A DNA stretch of 64,000 bases, taken from Actinomycetota bacterium (lineage in GTDB: Bacteria; Actinomycetota; Thermoleophilia; Miltoncostaeales; Miltoncostaeaceae). Shown here piece by piece: positions 1-7,491 of the stretch (its first letter is position 1; each line of letters begins with the position of its first letter). The DNA is taken from the NCBI GenBank assembly GCA_963169235.1, contig CAUJCX010000035.1, positions 124,001 to 188,000 of the forward strand, given 5' to 3'. Below the pieces are notes generated by a model. That model worked only from the letters and a program-made list of their open reading frames with translations, ran no database searches and was not told the origin of the DNA. The translations under genes and the position numbers were made by a program.

Positions 1-2
1 CG

Positions 3-1097
3 GGCATCGAGAACTACTCCCGCATCCTCGACGGCCGCGAGCCCGGGTCGGCTCCCTGGACCCTCGTCGACTTCTTCGACCGCGACTTCCTGTGCTTCAT
101 CGACGAGTCGCACAACACCATGGGCCAGCTGCGCGGCATGTACGAGGGCGACCGTTCACGCAAGAACGCGCTGATCGACCACGGCTTCCGCCTGCCGTCG
201 GCCGCCGACAACCGCCCGTTGCGGTTCGACGAGTTCCTCGAGCGCGTCAACCAGGTGGTGTTCGTGTCGGCGACGCCGGGGGAGTTCGAGCGGGCCTCGT
301 CCGGCCACGTGGTCGAGCAGATCATCCGTCCCACGGGGCTGGTGGACCCGGCCGTCGAGGTGCGCCCGACCCGCGACCAGATCGACGACCTGCTGGGCGA
401 GATCCGGGCGCGGGCACAGCGCGACGAGCGCGTGCTGGTGACCACGCTCACCAAGCGCATGGCCGAGGACCTCACCGAGTACTTGGCCGAGCACGGCGTG
501 CGGGCCCGCTACCTGCACTCCGAGATCGACACGGTGGAGCGCATCAAGATCGTCCGCGAGCTGCGGCTGGGCGACTTCGACGTGCTGGTGGGCGTCAACC
601 TCTTGCGCGAGGGCCTCGACCTGCCCGAGGTGACGCTGGTGGCCATCCTGGACGCCGACAAGGAGGGCTTCCTCCGCGGTACCACGTCGCTCATCCAGAC
701 CATCGGCCGCGCGGCCCGAAACGTGGCCGGGCGGGTGATCATGTACGCCGACAACCACACCCAGGCGATGGACACGGCGATCGACGAGACCGAGCGCCGT
801 CGCGGCATCCAGATGGCGTACAACGCCGAGCACGGCATCGAGCCGAAGACCATCGTGAAGGGCGTCAGCGACATCGTGCAGCTCTTGGGGCTCACCGAGA
901 CCACGCCGGGACGCGGCCGGCGCTCGCGCAAGCCCACGGCCCGCGTGGCCGAGGCGTCGGCGTCGGACCTCGAGACGATGGTGGTGGAGCTGGAGACCCG
1001 GATGTTCGCGGCGGCCGACGCGCTCAAGTTCGAGGAGGCCGCGCACCTGCGGGACGAGATCGCGGAGATCCGCGACGAGATCGAGCGCCGGGGATAG
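3..1097 (+). CDS. uvrB: UvrABC excinuclease subunit B, 3' part
   Basis: This is the C-terminal 364 residues of UvrB; the 5' end lies outside the window, and the reading frame is open from base 3. UvrB is the damage-verifying helicase-like subunit of nucleotide excision repair and hands DNA to UvrC. Visible are the DESH box (residues 34-37 of the fragment), the family signature GMYEGDRSR just after it, helicase motif VI (QTIGRAARN), and a C-terminal UVR coiled-coil (last 40 residues) that contacts UvrC. The partner uvrA lies 11 kb downstream on the same strand in its own unit. A hairpin follows the stop. Identification is near certain. Confidence 0.97.
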   Translation, partial: GIENYSRILDGREPGSAPWTLVDFFDRDFLCFIDESHNTMGQLRGMYEGDRSRKNALIDHGFRLPSAADNRPLRFDEFLERVNQVVFVSATPGEFERASSGHVVEQIIRPTGLVDPAVEVRPTRDQIDDLLGEIRARAQRDERVLVTTLTKRMAEDLTEYLAEHGVRARYLHSEIDTVERIKIVRELRLGDFDVLVGVNLLREGLDLPEVTLVAILDADKEGFLRGTTSLIQTIGRAARNVAGRVIMYADNHTQAMDTAIDETERRRGIQMAYNAEHGIEPKTIVKGVSDIVQLLGLTETTPGRGRRSRKPTARVAEASASDLETMVVELETRMFAAADALKFEEAAHLRDEIAEIRDEIERRG

Positions 1098-1113
1098 ACG
1101 CGACGGCACGCGC

Positions 1114-1143
1114 GGTGCGGGGGCGACGCGCGCCCGCCGCACC
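1114..1143. terminator. Hairpin between convergent uvrB and the DDN-family gene
   Basis: A 7-bp arm (GGTGCGG/CCGCACC) stacks on a 5-bp arm (GGGCG/CGCCC) with one bulged G and a 5-base loop. It lies between two convergent stop codons and has no U-tract. A bidirectional terminator is inferred from position and stem strength. Confidence 0.5.
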
Positions 1144-1160
1144 GGCGTGAGAGCAGGTGG

Positions 1161-1613
1161 TCAGGCCCGCGGTGAGGCCAGGAGCACCGGGATGGTGCGG
1201 TCGGTCTTCTGCTGGTACTTGGCGTACGGCGGGAAGACGTCGACGGCGCGGTCCCACCACGTCTGCCGCTCGTCGCCCGACAGCTCGCGGATGTCGTACT
1301 CGGACGGCTCGGGGCCGTCCTGCAGGCGCACCAGCGGCATCTTCTTGAGGTTGTGGTACCAGCCCGGGTTCTCGGGCGTGCCGCCCTTGGAGGCGACGAT
1401 GGCGTAGTCGCCGTCGTGCTCCACGCGCATCACGGGGAACTTGCGCACCTTGCCGGACTTCGCGCCCACCGTGGTCACCACGATGACCGGGATGCCCGTG
1501 TCCATCAGGGTCGCGGCCTCCGTGCCCCCCGAGGCCTCGTACTTCTCGACCTGCTCACGCACCCAGTCCTGCGAGGGCGGCTCGTACTCGCCGTCGAACG
1601 GTGACGCTGCCAT
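1161..1613 (-). CDS. Nitroreductase/deazaflavin (F420)-dependent oxidoreductase family protein
   Basis: A 150-residue protein of the DDN family, split-barrel flavin/F420-binding proteins common in actinobacteria. Family features seen are the central strand with [24 protein letters not shown] (split here as TTVGAKSGK then RKFPVMRVE), the motif [16 protein letters not shown] (about residues 74-89), and a C-terminal [13 protein letters not shown] segment. The ATG at 1613 is preferred over far-upstream in-frame starts because homology begins there and the upstream stretch runs through the opposite-strand promoter region. The cofactor is probably F420 but could be FMN; the substrate is unknown. 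Confidence 0.85.
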   Translation of the reverse strand: MAASPFDGEYEPPSQDWVREQVEKYEASGGTEAATLMDTGIPVIVVTTVGAKSGKVRKFPVMRVEHDGDYAIVASKGGTPENPGWYHNLKKMPLVRLQDGPEPSEYDIRELSGDERQTWWDRAVDVFPPYAKYQQKTDRTIPVLLASPRA

Positions 1614-1751
1614 CGGTGACCTCCACGTGGGGTACGGGTCCGTATCGTAATCCGAAGGGGGGTGGCACCGCATTCTCTGTGACGGGCGCCGGGCGCGTCG
1701 GCCGCTCGCCCGTGGCAGCATTCCGGGCCCCGTGACGCGAGAGGAGACCCC

Positions 1752-2306
1752 ATGCCGACCCTCACCGTGCAGGTGCAAACGACGCTCGACGGCTACATGG
1801 CCGGACCCCAGGGCGAGATGGACTGGATGACGTTTCCCTGGAGCGACGACGTCGGCGCGTACATCGGTGACCTCATGGCCCCCGTGGACCACATCCTGCT
1901 GGGCCGCCACCTGGCGGAGGGCTTCATCCCGCACTGGGCCGCCGGGCCCGAGGGGGAGCCGCAGGAGGCCATCGACTTCATGAACGACACGCCCAAGACC
2001 GTGATGAGCCGCACGCTCACGACGTCGCCGTGGCCCGGGACGGAGGTCGCGTCCGACCTGCTCGACGCCGTGGCCGCGCTGAAAGCCCGTAACGGTGGGG
2101 GCGACGTGATCGGCTACGGCGGGGCGACGCTGGTGGCGAGCCTGCTGGCCGACGGCCTGGTGGACGACCTGCACGTGTTCGTGAACCCCACGGCCATCGG
2201 GGCGGGCCTGCCCGTCTTTCCCGCGGGGGCCGACACGCGCATGCAGACGGTCGCGGCCACGCGCTTCGCGTGCGGCATCACGGCCCTGCACCTGCAGCCG
2301 GCCTGA
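1752..2306 (+). CDS. Dihydrofolate reductase-like (RibD C-terminal domain) protein
   Basis: A 184-residue single-domain protein with the fold of DHFR/RibD-C (YyaP/YwjB type). The N-terminus reads [16 protein letters not shown], the usual strand plus substrate loop, followed by a D-x-x-LLGR segment (about 41-47) and the nucleotide-binding strand [22 protein letters not shown] near residue 115-135 (written in full here only to its GYGGATL core). These proteins usually reduce a pterin- or pyrimidine-like substrate with NADPH, but most are uncharacterised. A gagga ribosome site precedes the ATG. It stands alone, convergent with the FtsH-type gene. Confidence 0.82.
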   Translation: MPTLTVQVQTTLDGYMAGPQGEMDWMTFPWSDDVGAYIGDLMAPVDHILLGRHLAEGFIPHWAAGPEGEPQEAIDFMNDTPKTVMSRTLTTSPWPGTEVASDLLDAVAALKARNGGGDVIGYGGATLVASLLADGLVDDLHVFVNPTAIGAGLPVFPAGADTRMQTVAATRFACGITALHLQPA

Positions 2307-2310
2307 GACG

Positions 2311-2329
2311 GGCGCCCCGGCGGGGCGCC
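2311..2329. terminator. Perfect hairpin between convergent genes
   Basis: Arms GGCGCCCC and GGGGCGCC (8 bp, perfect) flank a 3-base loop, directly after the DHFR-like stop and just beyond the stop of the FtsH-type gene. No U-tract is present. It can serve both strands. Confidence 0.55.
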
Positions 2330-2333
2330 GCGG

Positions 2334-4538
2334 CTACGACGTGGGGTTCTGCGTGTGGCGACGCCCCTGGAACCGGGCGATCAGCCCCGGACGCGCGGGC
2401 CGGGGGGGAGCGGGCGTGCGCCGCGCCGACGTCCGGGGGGCGAGCGCGCCGGCGGCGCGGCCGAGCGCGCGGGCCGCGGGGGTGATGAGACGCGGGGCGT
2501 GCGCCCACACCTGCCGCGTGCGGCTGGGGTAGGACGGCTCCAGGTCGACGATGGGGGGCTCGGCGGCGGGACGCGGCGTCGCGGCGACCGGGGCCGCCAC
2601 GCGGGCGCGGGCGAACTCCGGCATCCGGGGGGCGGCGGGCGCCTCGGCGCGGGCCACGTGGCCGGTGATGCGTTCGATCTCGTCCCGGTCGATCTGCTCG
2701 TTGCGCAACAGGCTCTCGGCCAGCGCGTCCAGGTGCTCGCGGTGCTCCTGCAACAGGGCCACGGCGTCGCGGTATGCGGCGTCCACCATGGACGTGATCT
2801 CGGCCTCCACCTCGTTGCGCGTGGCGTCGGACGTGGGCGAGTCGTACCCGCCGCCCATCGCGATCTGGCCGATGCGGGTGCTGAACCCGAGCTTCTCGAC
2901 GGCCTGACGGGCCATCTTGGTGGACTGCTCCAGGTCGTTCGCGGCGCCCGACGAGATGCTGCCGAAGGCGATCTGCTCGGCGGCGCGGCCGGCCATCGCC
3001 ACGATCATGCGCTCGTGCAGGCGCTGGGGTGAGGTCAGCGCGCGGTCCTCGGTGCCGTACAGCGCCAGGCCACCCGCGTCGCCGCGCGGCGCGATGGTGA
3101 CCCGCTGGGTCTTGGTGTGGGTGGGGCACAGCTCGGCGGCCAGGCAGTGGCCGGCCTCGTGCCAGGCGATCTGCTCGAGCTCGCCGGGCGCGAGCTTGCG
3201 GTCGCGCTTCTCGGGCCCGGCGATGGCGCGCAGCATGCCCTCGTCCAGGTCGGCGCGGGTGATGGAGTCGCGCCCGTCGCGGGCGGCCATGATGGCGGCC
3301 TCGTTGAGCAGGTTCGCCAGGTCGGCACCCGAGAAGCCGGCGGTGACCTTGGCGATGCCGTCGAGCGCCGCCTCGTCCTCGATCGGCTTGCCGTCGGCGT
3401 AGAGGCCCAGGATCTCGCGGCGCCCGGCCTCGGCAGGCAGCCCCACCTGCACGCGCCGGTCGAACCGGCCGGGCCGGGTGAGGGCCTGGTCCAGCATGTC
3501 AACGCGGTTGGTGGCGGCCATCACCACGACGCGCTCGCGGTCGCCGAAGCCATCCAGCTCCACCAGCAGCTGGTTCAGCGTCGCCTCGCGCTCGGAGTCG
3601 GAGCCCGAGCCGCCGCCGCCGCGCTGGCGGCCGATGGCGTCGATCTCGTCGAAGAAGATGATGGCGCCCTTCTCGGCCTTGCGCGCCTCGGTGAACAGGT
3701 CGCGCACGCGGGCGGCGCCGACGCCGACGAACGTGTCGACGAAGTCCGAGCCCGACACGGCGAAGAACGCGGTCCCGGCCTCTCCGGCGACGGCCTTGGC
3801 CAGAAGGGTCTTTCCTGTTCCGGGCGGGCCGTGGAGGATGACGCCCTTGGGCATGCGGGCACCGACGCGCGCGAACCGGTCGGGCTCCGAGAGGAACGTG
3901 ACGACCTCACTCAGTTCCTCGACGGCCTCGTCGCACCCCGCCACGTCGGCGAAACGCGACGCCGGGGTCTCGACCAGGGCGTTCTTGCGCATCTTGCCGT
4001 GGCTCGCGGCCCCGCCGTGTCCGCCGCGCGCGGGGTTGCGGCGCTGCAGGAACACGAACGCGCACACGGTGATCATCAGCGCGGCGAAGCCCAGCGGCAC
4101 GACCCACGCGGGCATCCCGCTCGCGGCGGGGGCGGCCGTCGCGGAGCCGGCGGCCAGCACGGTGACGTGGCGGGCGCGCAGCCACTCGGACAGCGTGAAC
4201 ACAGACGGCGTGGCGGCCGCGGCCGTCTGCGCGCGGGTGTCGCCGCCGAAGTCGCTGCCGCCTTCGGGCTCGGGAATGCGCGCCGCCACCACGTGGCCGG
4301 CGTCGTCCACGGCGGCCACCCAGCGGCCCGCGCTGTCCACGGTGGCGGTGTTCACGTGCCCCGACCGGGCGGCCTTCAGCACCTGCGCGTAGTCCACGAC
4401 CACCGGCGTCGCGTCGCCGCCGAACGGGGCGGTGAGCGACGACGGGACCGGGCTGGCAAGCGCCACCGACGCGAGCATGAACAGCGCGGCGAAGGGGGCG
4501 AGAACGCGACGGGCGAGCGTGGATGCGGGCATGGGCAC
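2334..4538 (-). CDS. FtsH/HflB-type membrane ATP-dependent zinc metalloprotease
   Basis: A 734-residue membrane AAA+ protease. The order is: membrane or signal segment (about 12-30), a 110-residue extracytoplasmic region unlike the compact one of housekeeping FtsH, a second membrane segment (145-164), AAA+ domain with Walker A GPPGTGKT (237-244) and Walker B IIFFDEID (293-300), then the M41 zinc protease domain with HEAGH (460-464) and a downstream NDLEQST acidic ligand region. The tail after about residue 640 is Pro/Ala/Arg-rich. It degrades membrane and regulatory proteins. Start is GTG 4538 or ATG 4532. A sigma-28-like element lies 25 bases upstream, which would be unusual for a housekeeping ftsH, so this may be a specialised second copy. 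Confidence 0.93.
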   Translation of the reverse strand: MPMPASTLARRVLAPFAALFMLASVALASPVPSSLTAPFGGDATPVVVDYAQVLKAARSGHVNTATVDSAGRWVAAVDDAGHVVAARIPEPEGGSDFGGDTRAQTAAAATPSVFTLSEWLRARHVTVLAAGSATAAPAASGMPAWVVPLGFAALMITVCAFVFLQRRNPARGGHGGAASHGKMRKNALVETPASRFADVAGCDEAVEELSEVVTFLSEPDRFARVGARMPKGVILHGPPGTGKTLLAKAVAGEAGTAFFAVSGSDFVDTFVGVGAARVRDLFTEARKAEKGAIIFFDEIDAIGRQRGGGGSGSDSEREATLNQLLVELDGFGDRERVVVMAATNRVDMLDQALTRPGRFDRRVQVGLPAEAGRREILGLYADGKPIEDEAALDGIAKVTAGFSGADLANLLNEAAIMAARDGRDSITRADLDEGMLRAIAGPEKRDRKLAPGELEQIAWHEAGHCLAAELCPTHTKTQRVTIAPRGDAGGLALYGTEDRALTSPQRLHERMIVAMAGRAAEQIAFGSISSGAANDLEQSTKMARQAVEKLGFSTRIGQIAMGGGYDSPTSDATRNEVEAEITSMVDAAYRDAVALLQEHREHLDALAESLLRNEQIDRDEIERITGHVARAEAPAAPRMPEFARARVAAPVAATPRPAAEPPIVDLEPSYPSRTRQVWAHAPRLITPAARALGRAAGALAPRTSARRTPAPPRPARPGLIARFQGRRHTQNPTS

Positions 4539-4562
4539 CGGGAGGTTGGGGACCTACGGCGT

Positions 4563-4589
4563 GTATCGGCGGGGGCGAAGCGATAGTGA
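4563..4589 (-). promoter_or_regulatory. Sigma-28/WhiG-like promoter of the FtsH-type gene
   Basis: Read on the minus strand: TCAC (4589-4586), exactly 15 bases, GCCGATAC (4570-4563). The consensus for sigma-28-family promoters is TAAA-N15-GCCGATAA. The same arrangement precedes four genes at 39.6-45.6 kb. The -35 differs from consensus at its second base in all intact copies, which suggests a lineage-specific preference. Confidence 0.6.
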
Positions 4590-4669
4590 GCGGCCCGGCT
4601 CCCGACGACCCGGTTCACGCTAGGCGGACCGCCTGTATCCACAAAATGTGCGTGTTCTCGCGACTTTCG

Positions 4670-4993
4670 TCACGACGTCGGGGCGCCGGGAACGGGTGTC
4701 GCGCCCGGCGGAGCCGTCCCCGCCGGAGCCGCGCCCTGCGGAGCCGCCCCCGGGGCACCCGGCCAGCCCTGGGACGGCGCCGCGCCCGGCATCGCCCCGC
4801 GGAACGCGGGGGGACCGCCGCGTCCGATGCCGGCGCCGCTGCCGGCGGGCACGGCCTGCGCGGCCACCACGCCGCCGATGCCGCCCGCGCCGAGTGCCAG
4901 GGCGGCGGCGATGGCGGACTTATTGCCCGACCAGCGCGGCGGGCTCACGGCGGGTGCCGTGGATGCGGTGGGCGACGGGTCAGCATGGGTCAT
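4670..4993 (-). CDS. Small membrane-anchored Gly/Pro/Ala-rich protein
   Basis: A 107-residue protein with no recognised family. The N-terminus (1-25) is polar, then one hydrophobic segment (about 26-46, SAIAAALALGAGGIGGVVAA) is followed by an exported low-complexity tail of Gly, Pro and Ala with repeated PGAAP/GAPG units. The ATG at 4993 is supported by a strong GGAGG eight bases upstream. It is divergent from the PhoP-like regulator gene, and a CCACAGG-N4-CCACAGG box in its own orientation lies 47 bases upstream, so it is a likely target of that regulator. The tail composition resembles the Gly/Ala-rich insert of the GT39 enzyme at 7.5 kb. Confidence 0.65.
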   Translation of the reverse strand: MTHADPSPTASTAPAVSPPRWSGNKSAIAAALALGAGGIGGVVAAQAVPAGSGAGIGRGGPPAFRGAMPGAAPSQGWPGAPGAAPQGAAPAGTAPPGATPVPGAPTS

Positions 4994-5039
4994 GGGTGCC
5001 TCCGGTGATCGACGGTCTGCCCGAAGCGTCGGCGCGCGA

Positions 5040-5057
5040 CCTGTGGGGACCCTGTGG
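5040..5057 (-). promoter_or_regulatory. PhoP-type direct-repeat box facing the small Gly-rich gene
   Basis: On the minus strand the sequence is CCACAGG-GTCC-CCACAGG, an exact 7-base direct repeat with an 11-base period. Mycobacterial PhoP binds TCACAGC-N4-TCACAGC. Function is inferred from match, spacing and position. Confidence 0.55.
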
Positions 5058-5094
5058 ACGAGGTGTCGCCGGGCTGCGAACATCCCCCGCACGT

Positions 5095-5112
5095 TCACAG
5101 CAACCTCACAGG
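5095..5112 (+). promoter_or_regulatory. PhoP-type direct-repeat box in front of the response-regulator gene
   Basis: TCACAGC-AACC-TCACAGG matches the mycobacterial PhoP box at 13 of 14 half-site positions. Weaker copies continue downstream with roughly the same 11-base period (around 5117 and 5128). It lies 43 bases before the ATG, suggesting autoregulation. Confidence 0.65.
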
Positions 5113-5155
5113 CGACGCTCAGGCGCGCCTCACCGAGCCGCGCGAGACTCACCGC

Positions 5156-5884
5156 ATGACCACCTCCAGCGACGCCCTGCGGCGTCCCGACGGTACGCCC
5201 GTACGCGTGCTGGTCGTGGACGACGAACCCCACCTCGCCGAGCTGCTCTCCATGGCGTTGCGTTACGAAGGCTGGGACGTGCGCTCCGCGGCGGACGGCC
5301 GGGGCGCCGTGCGCGAGGCGCGCGCGTTCGGCCCCGACGCCGTGGTGCTCGACATGATGCTGCCCGACTTCGACGGCCTGGAGGTGCTGCGCCGGGTCCG
5401 GGCCGAGGACCCCGCGGTGCCGGTGCTCTTCCTGACGGCCCGCGACGCCGTGGAGGATCGCGTGGCCGGCCTCACCGCGGGCGGCGACGACTACGTCACC
5501 AAGCCGTTCAGCCTCGAGGAGGTGGTGGCCCGCGTGCGCGCCCTGATGCGGCGCGCGGCCGCGGTGAATCAGGGCTCCGCCTCCACGGTGGTGGTGGGCG
5601 ACCTGGTGCTCGACGAGGACAGCCACGAGGTGACCCGCGCCGGTGAGGCCATCACCTTGACCGCCACCGAGTTCGAGCTGCTGCGCTTCCTCATGCGCAA
5701 CCCGCGGCGCGTGCTGTCGAAGGCGCAGATCCTCGACCGCGTGTGGAACTACGACTTCGGCGGTAAGGCCAACGTGGTCGAGCTGTACATCTCGTACCTG
5801 CGCAAGAAGATCGACGCGGGCCGGGAGCCCATGATCCACACCATGCGCGGCGTGGGGTACGTGCTGAAGCCCGCGGGCACGTGA
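5156..5884 (+). CDS. OmpR/PhoP-family response regulator
   Basis: A 242-residue two-domain regulator. The receiver domain has the acidic pair D22-D23, phosphoacceptor D66 in VVLDMMLP, T94 and K116 (VTKPF). The C-terminal winged helix (about 140-240) includes ATEFELLRFL and the recognition region NVVELYISYLRKKID. It closely resembles actinobacterial PhoP/MprA/TcrX regulators. The ATG at 5156 is chosen because the receiver domain begins 17 residues later and the upstream extension crosses the operator boxes. Its stop overlaps the start of the kinase gene (GTGA). It probably binds the CACAG direct repeats found upstream and at 7453. Confidence 0.95.
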   Translation: MTTSSDALRRPDGTPVRVLVVDDEPHLAELLSMALRYEGWDVRSAADGRGAVREARAFGPDAVVLDMMLPDFDGLEVLRRVRAEDPAVPVLFLTARDAVEDRVAGLTAGGDDYVTKPFSLEEVVARVRALMRRAAAVNQGSASTVVVGDLVLDEDSHEVTRAGEAITLTATEFELLRFLMRNPRRVLSKAQILDRVWNYDFGGKANVVELYISYLRKKIDAGREPMIHTMRGVGYVLKPAGT

Positions 5885-7398
5885 GCCCGCCGACGGCGCC
5901 GTCGGGACGGCGTTGGTCGCTGCGGGCCAAGCTCGTGGCGACGGTGGTGGTGCTGTTCGCCCTGGTCACGTCGGCGGTCGGTCTGGCCACGGTGGCGCTG
6001 ACCCGGGACTACCTGCAGGGGCAGCTCGACGATGCGGTGCGCGCAGCGTCGCAGCGGGCCACCGGCGGGCCCCCCGGCCGCGCCGCGCCCTCGCGTGCCG
6101 CGGGGGCGGGGCCGCGCACGCCCGGCTCCCTCGGGCCTGGGCCGGGTGGAAGCGACGCCACGCTGCGTCTGGCACTGGAGGGAGACGCCGTGGTGCGCGA
6201 CCCGTTCGGGCGGGCCATCAACACCGCGGTCACCCCGGCCAACCGCGACGTGGCGCTGACGACTGCGGAGATCGCGGCGGTGCGGAGGGCGGCGGGCGCC
6301 ACCGGCGCGCCGACCACCGTGGACCTGGGCGACCGGCTCGGCACGTACCGCGTCATGGCGGCCGGGGTGGCGTCCGCCGACGGTGGCACGGCGACGTTCT
6401 TCACCGGCCTGCCCACCGCCGGGGTCGACCGCGTCGTGCGCCGGCTGGAGCTGCTGACCGGGGCGGGGGTACTGGCCGGCCTTTTGCTGGTCGCCGCGGG
6501 CGGCGCGTTCGCCGTGCGGCGCAACCTGGAGCCCCTCAGCCGCGTGGCCGCGACGGCCGGGCGGGTGTCGGCGATGCGGCTCGACAGCGGCGAGGTGTCG
6601 CTGGCCGACCGGGTGGACGCGTCCGACACCGACCCGCGCACGGAGGTGGGCCGGGTGGGGGCGGCGCTCAACCGCCTGCTCGACAACGTGGAGGACTCGC
6701 TGCGGGCGCGTCAGGCCAGCGAGCAGCGCGTGCGCCGGTTCGTGTCGGACGCGTCGCACGAGCTGCGCACGCCGCTGGCATCCATCCGTGGGTATGCCGA
6801 GCTCTCACGCCTGGGCGCAGTCCAGATGTCGCCCGAGATCGCGCACGCCGTCGGCCGCATCGAGTCGGAGGCCGTGCGCATGGGCACCCTGGTGGACGAC
6901 CTGCTGCTGCTGGCGCGGCTCGACGAGGGGCGTCCGCTGGAGCGCGAGCCCGTCGACGTGACCGAGCTGGTGGTCAACGCGGTCTCCGACGCGCACGCCG
7001 CGGCACCCGATCACGTGTGGCAGCTGGACGTGCCCGACGCGTCCGTCACGGTGACGGGGGATGCGGCGCGCCTTCACCAGGTGATCGCGAACCTGCTGGG
7101 CAATGCCCGCACCCACACGCCGCCAGGTACCCGCGTGGTCACCGCCGTCGCCCGCGAAGCGGACCGCGTGCGCATCAGCGTCACCGACGACGGACCCGGC
7201 GTCCCTCCCGAGCTGGGGGACGCCGTGTTCGACCGGTTCGCGCGCGCCGACTCGTCGCGCTCACGCGCCGCGGGGTCGACGGGCCTGGGGCTGTCCATCG
7301 CCGCCGCCGTCGCCCACGCCCACGGGGGCGACGTGACGCTGGAGAGCCGCCCCGGCTGTACACGGTTCAGTTTGAGCCTTCCCGCGACCGAGGGCTGA
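5881..7398 (+). CDS. Membrane sensor histidine kinase (PhoR-like partner)
   Basis: A 505-residue HisKA-type kinase that starts with GTG inside the stop of the regulator gene, so the two are translationally coupled. Two membrane segments (about 18-40 and 191-212) bracket an extracytoplasmic sensor of about 150 residues whose first part is Pro/Gly/Ala-rich. A HAMP domain follows, then the H box with H293 (SDASHELRTP), the N box NLLGNARTHTP, and G boxes DDGPGVP and GSTGLGLSI. It should autophosphorylate and pass phosphate to D66 of the regulator. The signal sensed cannot be read from the sequence. Confidence 0.95.
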   Translation: MSPPTAPSGRRWSLRAKLVATVVVLFALVTSAVGLATVALTRDYLQGQLDDAVRAASQRATGGPPGRAAPSRAAGAGPRTPGSLGPGPGGSDATLRLALEGDAVVRDPFGRAINTAVTPANRDVALTTAEIAAVRRAAGATGAPTTVDLGDRLGTYRVMAAGVASADGGTATFFTGLPTAGVDRVVRRLELLTGAGVLAGLLLVAAGGAFAVRRNLEPLSRVAATAGRVSAMRLDSGEVSLADRVDASDTDPRTEVGRVGAALNRLLDNVEDSLRARQASEQRVRRFVSDASHELRTPLASIRGYAELSRLGAVQMSPEIAHAVGRIESEAVRMGTLVDDLLLLARLDEGRPLEREPVDVTELVVNAVSDAHAAAPDHVWQLDVPDASVTVTGDAARLHQVIANLLGNARTHTPPGTRVVTAVAREADRVRISVTDDGPGVPPELGDAVFDRFARADSSRSRAAGSTGLGLSIAAAVAHAHGGDVTLESRPGCTRFSLSLPATEG

Positions 7399-7452
7399 GC
7401 GAGGCCTCGGTCGCCCGCGGCCGGAGCGGTTTACGCCGGCCCCACATGGGGC

Positions 7453-7470
7453 ACACAGCGGGGGCACAGG
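7453..7470 (+). promoter_or_regulatory. PhoP-type box in front of the glycosyltransferase operon
   Basis: ACACAGC-GGGG-GCACAGG keeps the CACAG cores and 11-base period of the boxes at 5040 and 5095 and lies 21 bases before the GT39 start. It suggests that the two-component system controls the glycosyltransferases downstream. Confidence 0.5.
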
Positions 7471-7491
7471 TGGCGCGTCGAGGGTGAAGGC

